Source of the DNA: CAZTAR01 sp043813895
GTDB lineage: Bacteria; Planctomycetota; Phycisphaerae; UBA1845; UTPLA1
Length of the DNA stretch: 5,330 nt
Direction: 5' to 3'
Assembly (NCBI GenBank): GCA_043813895.1
Contig: JBDRKQ010000236.1
Span: 1 to 5,330, forward strand
The notes beneath the pieces were generated by a model that saw only the letters and a list, made by a program, of their open reading frames with translations, did no database searches and was not told the origin of the DNA. The translations under genes and the position numbers were made by a program. Positions 1 to 5,330 of this stretch are shown one piece after another. The stretch's first letter is position 1, and each line of letters begins with the position of its first letter.

Positions 1-1395
1 CCCGAGGCCGCCCCCGTTGAGGAGCAGGGCCTCGGCTGGAAGAGCAGCTTCGGAAGCGGCAAAGGCGGCGATACGATCACCAGCGGCATCGAAGGCGCCT
101 GGAAACCGTACCCGACCAGATGGGACATGGGCTATCTGAAAGTGCTGTTCAAATACGAGTGGGAGCTGGTCAAGAGCCCGGCCGGCGCGCATCAATGGCT
201 GGCCAAGGACGTCGCCGAAGAGGACATGGTGGTTGACGCGCACGACCCGTCGAAGAAGCACCGGCCGATGATGACCACGGCAGACCTGGCGCTGAGGTTC
301 GACCCGATCTATGAGCCGATTTCGCGGCGTTTCCTCGAGAACCCGGAGGAGTTCGCGGACGCCTTCGCCAAGGCATGGTTCAAGCTGACCCACCGCGACA
401 TGGGCCCCCGCTCGCGCTATCTCGGCCCAGATGTTCCGGAAGAGGTAATGATCTGGCAGGATCCTGTTCCCGATGTTGATAATGAGTTGATTGGGGAGCC
501 GGACATCGCTGACCTGAAAGGCAAAGTCCTTGCCTCAGGACTGTCCGTTTCGCAATTGGTCTCGACCGCTTGGGCGTCTGCGGCCAGTTTCCGAGGTTCT
601 GACAAACGGGGAGGAGCGAACGGGGCGCGCATTCGCCTCGCGCCGCAGAAGGACTGGGAAGTCAACCAACCGGCCGAACTCGCAAAGGTACTGCAGGTAC
701 TCGAGACAATCCAACAGGAATTCAACAGTGCGCAGTCCGGCGGCAAGAAGGTATCGCTGGCCGATCTGATTGTCCTGGGTGGGTGTGCAGCTGTCGAGCA
801 AGCTGCAAAGAAAGGCGGACACGACGTTCAGGTTCCCTTCTCACCTGGTCGTACCGACGCGTCGCAGGAGATGACCGACGTGGACGCCTTCGCCGTGCTC
901 GAACCGACCGCGGACGGCTTCCGCAACTACCTTAGAGAGGGACACAATCAACGGGCGGAGCAGTTGCTCGTGGATCGGGCGCAACTGCTGACGTTGACCG
1001 CTCCTGAGATGACGGTGCTTGTCGGCGGCATGCGGGTCCTGAATGCGAACTTTGGAAACTCCCAACATGGAGTTTTTACCGAGCGGCCTGAGACGTTGAG
1101 CAACGACTTCTTCGTAAACCTGTTGGATATGAGCACGCAGTGGCAGAAGTCCGGCGACCGCGATGGTGTCTTCGAAGGACGCGACCGGAAGACGGGTGAG
1201 GTCAAATGGACTGGTACTCGAGTCGATCTTGTGTTCGGTTCAAACTCGCAACTTCGAGCCATCGCGGAAGTCTACGCCTGTGACGAGGCGTGTGAGAAGT
1301 TTGTTCATGACTTCGTGGCGGCTTGGAACAAGGTGATGAATCTCGATCGTTTTGACCTTGATCCGGCTTTGCGCAACCAATCTAGGGGACGGTGA
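1..1395 (+). CDS. katG: Catalase-peroxidase KatG, C-terminal part (5' end outside window)
   Basis: This haem enzyme breaks down hydrogen peroxide by catalase and peroxidase reactions. The frame is open from base 1 and carries KatG sequence from the first codon, so the gene starts upstream; 464 residues are visible and, from the usual family length of about 730-750, some 270-290 are missing. The missing part holds the distal Arg/Trp/His, the proximal His and the Tyr and Met of the Met-Tyr-Trp adduct. Visible landmarks, in M. tuberculosis numbering that I aligned from memory, are Ser315 (82-84), proximal-side Trp321 (100-102) in SGIEGAW, Asp381 (283-285) in TTADLAL, and the mobile Arg418 (394-396) in HRDMGP. 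The haem domain ends near base 420. The rest is the duplicated haem-free C-terminal domain, with QLVSTAWASAASFRGSDKRG, SPGRTDASQE, LTAPEMTVLVGG, GVFTERP, SNDFFVNLLDM and VDLVFGSNSQLRA. The protein ends about 12 residues beyond the usual MNLDRFD terminus. Third-position GC drops sharply near base 420 (see findings). Identification is firm. Confidence 0.97.
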   Translation, partial: PEAAPVEEQGLGWKSSFGSGKGGDTITSGIEGAWKPYPTRWDMGYLKVLFKYEWELVKSPAGAHQWLAKDVAEEDMVVDAHDPSKKHRPMMTTADLALRFDPIYEPISRRFLENPEEFADAFAKAWFKLTHRDMGPRSRYLGPDVPEEVMIWQDPVPDVDNELIGEPDIADLKGKVLASGLSVSQLVSTAWASAASFRGSDKRGGANGARIRLAPQKDWEVNQPAELAKVLQVLETIQQEFNSAQSGGKKVSLADLIVLGGCAAVEQAAKKGGHDVQVPFSPGRTDASQEMTDVDAFAVLEPTADGFRNYLREGHNQRAEQLLVDRAQLLTLTAPEMTVLVGGMRVLNANFGNSQHGVFTERPETLSNDFFVNLLDMSTQWQKSGDRDGVFEGRDRKTGEVKWTGTRVDLVFGSNSQLRAIAEVYACDEACEKFVHDFVAAWNKVMNLDRFDLDPALRNQSRGR

Positions 1396-1532
1396 AGTGG
1401 CTTAGCGGTGATTTCGCGGCTAAGTCCTTGCCAATGACCGGCTTGGAGGCTCGCCCGGTTGTGCCACAACCACTTGCCGACCGGTCAAGCTGGCTGGGCC
1501 GGTACGATGCCAAGTTGGCAGCGGAGCAGTAG
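1392..1532 (+). CDS. Doubtful 46-codon ORF overlapping the katG stop
   Basis: A GTG at 1392-1394 overlaps the katG TGA as GTGA, the arrangement typical of translationally coupled genes. It opens a 46-residue frame that ends at TAG 1530-1532. AGGGGA at 1384-1389 could act as a ribosome-binding site but is only 2 bases from the GTG, which is too close to be convincing. The product begins VKWLSGDFAAK and ends GRYDAKLAAEQ. I recognise no family, signal peptide or membrane segment. The frame also contains several inverted repeats, which suggests non-coding regulatory DNA instead. Chance openness in GC-rich sequence is the more likely explanation. Confidence 0.15.
   Translation: MKWLSGDFAAKSLPMTGLEARPVVPQPLADRSSWLGRYDAKLAAEQ
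1399..1426 (+). terminator. Possible katG 3' hairpin, no U-tract
   Basis: Starting 3 bases after the katG stop, 1399-1406 (GGCTTAGC) can pair with 1419-1426 (GCTAAGTC). This gives 8 pairs, one of them G-U, around a 12-base loop. No run of T follows, so it is not a classical Rho-independent terminator. It could be a processed 3' end or a chance structure. Confidence 0.3.
1457..1471. repeat. 15-base odd palindrome (operator-like dyad)
   Basis: GGTTGTG and CACAACC are exact 7-base inverted arms around a single central C. As DNA it could be a regulator site; as RNA it would form a 6-pair stem with a 3-base GCC loop. No known operator is recognised. Confidence 0.35.
1508..1520. repeat. 13-base odd palindrome TGCCAA-G-TTGGCA
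   Basis: These are exact 6-base inverted arms around a central G, about 100 bases upstream of the glycosylase start codon. It is a possible protein-binding dyad, with no regulator identified. Confidence 0.3.
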
Positions 1533-1611
1533 GAGTCGTAGCTGGCAGAAGGAGCAAGTCGCCGAGGCACGCGTGTGACGGGCCTGCGTTGGCTGGACTA
1601 CTGACAGACCC

Positions 1612-1615
1612 GGAG
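1612..1615 (+). promoter_or_regulatory. Ribosome-binding site for the TTG-started glycosylase gene
   Basis: GGAG lies 5 bases before the TTG at 1621. It supports that unusual start, since no ATG, GTG or other TTG occurs in frame between the upstream stop (TGA 1576-1578) and the conserved domain. Confidence 0.6.
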
Positions 1616-1620
1616 TTGAC

Positions 1621-2352
1621 TTGAAAGCTGGTCGGAAGGTTTTCACGCCGACCGCGTCGTCCGGACGAGGTCGGGAAGCCGATGGCAAAGATCGCGGGAA
1701 GAGCATCGCCGCGATCGTACGCCGGCTGGAGAAGGCTTACGGGCCTCGACCGTGGCGTAAGCACGCGCCGGGGGTCGAAGGGCTGGTGCAGACCATTCTT
1801 TCCCAGAACACTACGGATAAAAACTCGATGGCGGCGCTGCGGGCGCTACGCGCAAGGTTCGCGACCTGGGAGGAGGTGATTAAGGCGCCCACGGCTGACG
1901 TGGCGTCGGCCATCCGCTCGGGAGGTTTGGCGAGGATCAAGGCTCCACGAATTCAGGCGGCATTGCGCGCCGTGCGGGCCAAGACAGGCCGGCTCTCATT
2001 GGCTTTTCTGGCGCGGAGGCCGATGGAGGAAGCAAAGGCATTTCTCCAATCCCTGGACGGCATTGGACCGAAGACGGCGAGTTGCGTCCTGATGTTCTGC
2101 TATCAGCGGCCGGCGCTGCCAGTGGACACGCATGTGCATCGGGTGACACGCCGCCTGGGCTTGATCGAGCAGCGATGTACTCCCGAGCGGGCCCATGATG
2201 TTCTGGGCCTGCAATGTCCTCCGAAGCTCGTCTATCCTTTTCACGTTCTGATGGTAGAGCATGGTCGGCGTGTCTGTAGGGCAGGATCGCCGCTGTGCGG
2301 AGAATGCGTGCTCGCCGACCGTTGTCCCTCGCGTGCTTGCTCAGTTTCCTAG
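1621..2352 (+). CDS. Endonuclease III-like [4Fe-4S] DNA glycosylase/AP lyase (nth-like, HhH-GPD family)
   Basis: This is a base-excision repair enzyme expected to remove damaged bases and nick the abasic site. The protein has 243 residues; E. coli Nth has 211. Residues 1-27 are a basic, low-complexity extension, and the HhH-GPD core runs from about 28 to 215. The helix-hairpin-helix motif (LDGIGPKTA, 145-153) carries Lys151, matching the Schiff-base lysine of bifunctional glycosylases. Asp169 in LPVDTHVHRV matches the catalytic aspartate. Cys219, Cys226, Cys229 and Cys235 form the C-X6-C-X2-C-X5-C iron-sulfur loop, so the enzyme looks intact. The early motif reads ILSQNTTDKNS where E. coli Nth has a SAQATD-type sequence, so it belongs to a divergent subfamily and the exact lesion preference (oxidised pyrimidines, dimers or alkylated bases) cannot be read off. 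TTG is the only available start and has a GGAG site before it. The stop interlocks with that of the convergent photolyase gene. Confidence 0.93.
   Translation: MKAGRKVFTPTASSGRGREADGKDRGKSIAAIVRRLEKAYGPRPWRKHAPGVEGLVQTILSQNTTDKNSMAALRALRARFATWEEVIKAPTADVASAIRSGGLARIKAPRIQAALRAVRAKTGRLSLAFLARRPMEEAKAFLQSLDGIGPKTASCVLMFCYQRPALPVDTHVHRVTRRLGLIEQRCTPERAHDVLGLQCPPKLVYPFHVLMVEHGRRVCRAGSPLCGECVLADRCPSRACSVS
2349..2352. other. Interlocked convergent stop codons in palindromic CTAG
   Basis: The glycosylase ends with TAG at 2350-2352 (+). The photolyase ends with TAG read from 2351 to 2349 (-). Both stops share the self-complementary CTAG, so the coding regions overlap by 4 bases with no spacer. Confidence 0.95.
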
Positions 2353-3779
2353 TGTGACGTCCTTCCGCGCAATCGGCGGAAGGCTTGCGTCACAAACTTG
2401 CGTGCTCGCCCGTGGTCGATGATGGGAGGCGGGTAGTCGGTTGCGGCCAGAGACTGCACGTCCGGGCGGTGGACTCGGCTGTCGGGTAATCCGGCCAACT
2501 CGGGCACGAAGCGACGAATGAAGCTGCCGTCGGGATCGCAGCGCCGGCCCTGGCTGAGTGGGTTGAACATGCGAAAGTAGGGCGCTGCGTCGGTACCGGT
2601 TGAGGCCGACCATTGCCAACCGCCGTTGTTGCTGGCGAAATCGCCATCCACCAGGTTCCGCATGAAGTGGCGTTCGCCCCAACGCCAATCGATGAACAAA
2701 TCCTTGGTCAGAAACATCGCCACGATCATTCGCAGCCGGTTGTGCATCCAACCTGTTTGAGCCAGTTGTCGCATGCCGGCATCCACAATAGGGAAGCCCG
2801 TCCGGCCCGCACACCATGCGGCGAATTGCTCCTCATCGTCGCGCCATGGCAGGCTGTCGGTCGCCGGCTTGAATGGTCGGCCCCTACATACTCGCGGGAA
2901 GCCGATGAGAACGTGCCGATAGAACTCTCGCCAAATCAGCTCGCTGATCCATGTCGTCACACCCTGCTTGCCGGAGTCGAGCTTTCCATTGTTGGCTTCG
3001 AGGGCAGCTCGAAGGCACTGCCTGGGAGACAGCACGCCGACCGCCAGGTAAGGCGAGAGCGCACTGGTGCCGTCACCAGCCGGGAAGTCACGAGCCCGAT
3101 GGTAGTCGCCGATCTTGCGCGACACGAAGGTTCTCAGACGCTTGTGTGCCACCTGTTCGCCCGCGGGCCACAGATCCTGACGCAGATGGCCTGCGAATCC
3201 TCTGAGTGTCGCCGGTATGGCGGCAGGTTCAATACCGATTCGTTCCTGACGGCGGGGCCTTGGCGACACGGACGGCAAGCCTTCTTCCTTCAGGACGTGA
3301 CACCATTTGCGCTTGAACGGCGTGAATACCGTGTAGTAGCCTCCCATTCCCGTGCGTAGGCGGCCAACATCCACGATCACTTGGTCGGTGAATGCGTGAA
3401 CGTCTCGGTGATGCTCCCGGAACCAAGTTGTGACCTCGCGGTCGCGTTGTTGCTCGTTGACCTCATATTCCCGATTGAAATACAGAGCGTCACACGCATA
3501 GCGCCTGGCGAGTGCGAGGAGCTTGCCCGGAACCTGTGCGAAATGCTCAGATCGGATTAGTACGAGCGGGATGTTCAGTTTTGCCAGTGCTGCGGACAGC
3601 GCGCTGACGCTACGGAGCACGAAATCCACCTTCATGCTGCCCCAGTCGTGGCTGGCCCACTGCTTTGGGCAGATCGCGAAGACCGCTATCGCGCCCTTGT
3701 CCGCGGCCTTGCAGGCATGGTGGAGCGCCGCGTTGTCCTGAACCCGCAAATCGGATCGAAACCACATCAACGCCCGCAT
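2349..3779 (-). CDS. phrB: Deoxyribodipyrimidine photolyase, class I CPD type
   Basis: This flavoprotein uses blue or near-UV light to split cyclobutane pyrimidine dimers in DNA. It has 476 residues (E. coli PhrB has 472) and appears complete. The N-terminal antenna domain begins MRALMWFRSDLRVQDN; Asn108 and Glu109 in EYEVNEQQRD coincide with the E. coli methenyltetrahydrofolate contacts, so a folate antenna is likely. The FAD domain aligns with E. coli at a constant offset of +6. The electron-transfer tryptophans are Trp312, Trp365 and Trp388 (E. coli 306, 359, 382), the flavin-side Asn is Asn384 (378), and substrate-site Glu280 and Trp283 (274, 277) lie in WISELIWREFY. TGWMHNRLRM and STGTDAAPYFRMFNP are also intact. 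These point to a true CPD photolyase, not a cryptochrome or (6-4) enzyme. The ATG lies 3 bases after the SDR stop, with an AAGGAG site inside that gene, so the pair is probably co-transcribed and translationally coupled. The 3' end converges on the glycosylase gene. Confidence 0.97.
   Translation of the reverse strand: MRALMWFRSDLRVQDNAALHHACKAADKGAIAVFAICPKQWASHDWGSMKVDFVLRSVSALSAALAKLNIPLVLIRSEHFAQVPGKLLALARRYACDALYFNREYEVNEQQRDREVTTWFREHHRDVHAFTDQVIVDVGRLRTGMGGYYTVFTPFKRKWCHVLKEEGLPSVSPRPRRQERIGIEPAAIPATLRGFAGHLRQDLWPAGEQVAHKRLRTFVSRKIGDYHRARDFPAGDGTSALSPYLAVGVLSPRQCLRAALEANNGKLDSGKQGVTTWISELIWREFYRHVLIGFPRVCRGRPFKPATDSLPWRDDEEQFAAWCAGRTGFPIVDAGMRQLAQTGWMHNRLRMIVAMFLTKDLFIDWRWGERHFMRNLVDGDFASNNGGWQWSASTGTDAAPYFRMFNPLSQGRRCDPDGSFIRRFVPELAGLPDSRVHRPDVQSLAATDYPPPIIDHGRARKFVTQAFRRLRGRTSH
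2353..2394. terminator. Two-part stem-loop at the convergent gene junction, candidate bidirectional terminator
   Basis: Directly after the glycosylase stop, TGTGACG (2353-2359) pairs exactly with CGTCACA (2388-2394). Inside it, CCTTCCGC (2361-2368) pairs exactly with GCGGAAGG (2376-2383). That gives 15 Watson-Crick pairs, a 7-base loop and an asymmetric internal loop of 1 versus 4 bases. The structure forms on either strand and also encodes the C-terminal residues of the photolyase. No T-run follows on either side, so intrinsic termination is uncertain. It could instead be a Rho-associated 3' end or an RNA-stabilising structure. Confidence 0.55.
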
Positions 3780-3782
3780 GCC

Positions 3783-5330
3783 TCAAGTCTCCTTGGTCGA
3801 TGATCTCGATTTCGAGGCAACGTCCGCTGCTACCGGTCGATTGGGCCGTAGCCCGCCACCGGGATCACCGATTCGCTCCGCAGCGCGTCGGATTCCCCTG
3901 AGCATCCCTTCGAACACGAGGCCGTGCAGCGGCATCACGGCGTACCAGTACGCCAGCCCCGACAGCCCCTTCGGTTTGAACCTCGCGGTCTGGACAAGCG
4001 TGCAGGTCTCGCTGCTGCGTTCATCCGAACGAATCTCAAAATTCAGCACCGCTTCGCCGGGCAGCTTCATCTCGGCACGCAGTTCGATTCGCCGGTTGGG
4101 CTCGACGCAGGTGACCCGCCAAAAATCCAGCGCCTCTCCGTACGAGAGTTGCTGGGGGTCACGCCGACCGCGGCGCAGTCCCGGTCCACCGACGAGTCGG
4201 TCGAGCCGGCCGCGCAGACGCCACAACCAATCTGCCGCGTAGTAGCCCTGGTCGCCTCCGATCCGAGATACGGCGCTGTAAACGGCATCGGGCGGTGCAT
4301 TTACTTCAGTTGAGCGACAGTCCACAAAGACCTTGCCGCCCGACCAATCGGGATCTCCCGGCATGGGACCCGCGTCAAACCAAGCCGTTTCCACCTCGTG
4401 GGCTCTCGTGTCGCCGAGCGCTGCGCCAATGGCATCACGTGTTGTCAGAAGATGCTGCGGCATCAGGCGAACAGCCGAATCGTCTCGACAAACCACGCGA
4501 TTGCGCAACCCGTCTGCCAATGGGCGCGCAATCCGGTGGCTGATCGGCGTCACGAGGTGAATCCAGAGCGAGCTCAGTCGCGGCGTCAGGACCGGCACGG
4601 GGATGATGAAACGCCTGCGCAATCCGAGCGCATTGGCCGTGACCTGCATGATCTCCCGGTACGTCATGATCTCAGCGCCGCCGATGTCAATAGTCCGGCC
4701 CACTGTCGCCGGACAAGTCAGGCACGCGACCAGATAGTGCAGCACGTTTTGAACGGCGATTGGCTGTGCCTCTGTACTGACCCAGCGGGGCGTGACCATC
4801 ACCGGCAACCGTTCGACAAGATACCGCAGGATCTCGAACGACGCCGAGCCGGAACCAATGATCATCGCCGCGCGCAAGACCGTCACAGGAACCGAACGAG
4901 ACGCCAGTGCGTTTTCGACTTCGCGCCGGGAAGCGAGATGCTCGCTGAGCCCCGAACCAGTTTCACCCAGACCACCAAGGTAAACGATCCGGTCCAGGCG
5001 CGCTTCCGCAGCCTCCTCAGCGAACATTGTCGCCAGCATGCGGTCGCGCTCACGATAGGTGGGCCCGGCAGCCATCATCGAATGGACCAGGTAGTACGCG
5101 GGGCCGCAGCCGTTCATGGCGTCGGTGAGCGTTTGCCGATCGCTCACGTCGCAGCGCACTACCTCGACGTCGGCATCGCCAACCCATAGGCGCGAATCCA
5201 GCTTACGCGGCTCGCGTGCCAGGCAGCGGACGCGATGCCCGGCCGCCAGGAGCCGCGAGACGAGCCGGCCGCCGATATAGCCGCTCGCACCGGTCACAAG
5301 GACGGGCTTCCGTTGGTGACTCGCGTTTGC
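3783..5330 (-). CDS. Atypical SDR-family NAD(P)-binding protein with C-terminal DUF2867 domain, YbjT-like (5' end outside window)
   Basis: This is a predicted NAD(P)-dependent oxidoreductase or NAD(P)-binding protein of unknown substrate, resembling E. coli YbjT along its length. The frame is open to the edge and 515 residues are visible. A GTG at 5297 is an unlikely start because the first Rossmann strand (KPVLVTGASGYIGG) begins before it, and no ATG, GTG or TTG lies in the 11 codons upstream, so the true start is beyond base 5330. Counting from that GTG, the glycine-rich loop GASGYIG is at 3-9, and Arg28 and Arg31 after the second strand suggest NADP(H). Further matches to YbjT are YLVHSM (69-74), VLRAAMIIGSGSASFEILR (140-158) and the PRWVSTEAQPIAVQNVLHYL stretch (170-189). 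DUF2867 covers about 325-475 and ends in GLAYWYAVMPLHGLVFEGM. The usual YxxxK catalytic pair appears as His120 and Arg124. A low-complexity tail of about 27 residues follows and contains the photolyase ribosome-binding site. The operon suggests a role linked to light or UV response, which is inference. Confidence 0.93.
   Translation of the reverse strand, partial: ANASHQRKPVLVTGASGYIGGRLVSRLLAAGHRVRCLAREPRKLDSRLWVGDADVEVVRCDVSDRQTLTDAMNGCGPAYYLVHSMMAAGPTYRERDRMLATMFAEEAAEARLDRIVYLGGLGETGSGLSEHLASRREVENALASRSVPVTVLRAAMIIGSGSASFEILRYLVERLPVMVTPRWVSTEAQPIAVQNVLHYLVACLTCPATVGRTIDIGGAEIMTYREIMQVTANALGLRRRFIIPVPVLTPRLSSLWIHLVTPISHRIARPLADGLRNRVVCRDDSAVRLMPQHLLTTRDAIGAALGDTRAHEVETAWFDAGPMPGDPDWSGGKVFVDCRSTEVNAPPDAVYSAVSRIGGDQGYYAADWLWRLRGRLDRLVGGPGLRRGRRDPQQLSYGEALDFWRVTCVEPNRRIELRAEMKLPGEAVLNFEIRSDERSSETCTLVQTARFKPKGLSGLAYWYAVMPLHGLVFEGMLRGIRRAAERIGDPGGGLRPNRPVAADVASKSRSSTKET
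3789..3794 (-). promoter_or_regulatory. Photolyase ribosome-binding site inside the SDR gene
   Basis: On the minus strand AAGGAG lies 9 bases before the photolyase ATG. These bases also encode the Lys-Glu of the SDR C-terminal TKET, so ribosomes finishing the SDR pass over the photolyase start site. Confidence 0.8.

Larger units (their letters stand above)
1396..1620. other. katG to glycosylase intergenic region with short inverted repeats
   Basis: This 225-base gap separates two genes on the same strand. I see no convincing sigma-70 promoter, tRNA or mobile-element end. It contains a hairpin just after katG (1399-1426), a 15-base odd palindrome (1457-1471), GACCGGTC (1479-1486) and a 13-base odd palindrome (1508-1520). 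The gap is long enough for the downstream gene to have its own promoter, so co-transcription with katG is possible but not indicated. Confidence 0.6.

Noticed and set aside
127..1395. ATG at 127 as the start of a 422-residue katG product
   Set aside because: KatG-specific sequence is continuous and in frame from base 1, including SGIEGAW at 82-102, so the gene is cut by the window edge, not started at 127.
1616..1650. TTGACT at 1616 as a -35 promoter element
   Set aside because: It overlaps the start codon of the glycosylase gene, and no matching -10 hexamer lies about 17 bases downstream.
1382..1764. Several minus-strand ORFs across the katG to glycosylase gap
   Set aside because: They overlap each other in different frames, have low-complexity composition and no recognisable motifs.
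2613..3359. 248-codon plus-strand ORF opposite the photolyase
   Set aside because: It is fully antisense to a gene with every catalytic residue intact, its translation matches no family, and long open antisense frames are common in GC-rich coding DNA.
3778..4242. 154-codon plus-strand ORF opposite the DUF2867 region
   Set aside because: The product is a Ser/Arg/Pro-rich low-complexity shadow that also covers the SDR/photolyase junction, where the minus-strand signals are clear.
4398..5189. 263-codon plus-strand ORF opposite the SDR
   Set aside because: The translation is rich in Arg, Gln, His and Asp, with no domain pattern. It mirrors the codon bias of the real minus-strand gene.
3783..5297. 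GTG at 5297 as the SDR start codon
   Set aside because: It would remove the first beta strand of the nucleotide-binding fold; the residues just upstream (KPVL) fit that strand, and the frame stays open to the edge.
1..5330. CRISPR array, tRNA/rRNA, insertion sequence or toxin-antitoxin system
   Set aside because: I saw no regularly spaced repeats, cloverleaf-like segments, transposase motifs, terminal inverted repeats or small paired ORFs of that kind.

Overview
This is a GC-rich bacterial window with four protein-coding genes. All are recognisable housekeeping or stress-defence families, and two run off the window edges. The host looks like an aerobic or oxygen-tolerant bacterium exposed to light, because it carries a catalase-peroxidase, an oxidised-base repair glycosylase and a UV photolyase side by side. 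I cannot place the phylum firmly. The endonuclease III subfamily and the YbjT-like SDR next to a photolyase would fit Planctomycetota or a proteobacterium, but that is a guess.

Layout. Bases 1-1395 (+) hold the C-terminal 464 residues of KatG: the end of the haem domain and the whole haem-free second domain. Bases 1396-1620 are a 225-base gap with several short inverted repeats and one doubtful 46-codon ORF overlapping the katG stop. Bases 1621-2352 (+) encode a complete endonuclease III-like [4Fe-4S] DNA glycosylase/AP lyase with a TTG start. On the opposite strand, a class I CPD photolyase (3779-2349) lies directly downstream of an atypical SDR with a C-terminal DUF2867 domain (5330-3783, N-terminus beyond the edge). 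Only 3 bases separate those two genes, and the photolyase ribosome-binding site lies inside the SDR coding sequence, so they form a tight operon.

The glycosylase and photolyase genes converge tail to tail. Their stop codons interlock in a palindromic CTAG, and a strong two-part stem-loop (2353-2394), coded within the last codons of the photolyase, sits at the junction. It is the best candidate for a shared transcription end.

Functionally the genes fit together as damage defence: KatG removes peroxide, the glycosylase excises damaged bases, the photolyase reverses cyclobutane pyrimidine dimers with light, and the SDR has an unknown substrate. I did not find a clearly new biological system. 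The observations most worth a second look are the junction stem-loop, a sharp codon-bias change in katG exactly at its domain boundary, and the SDR whose catalytic Tyr/Lys positions are His/Arg.
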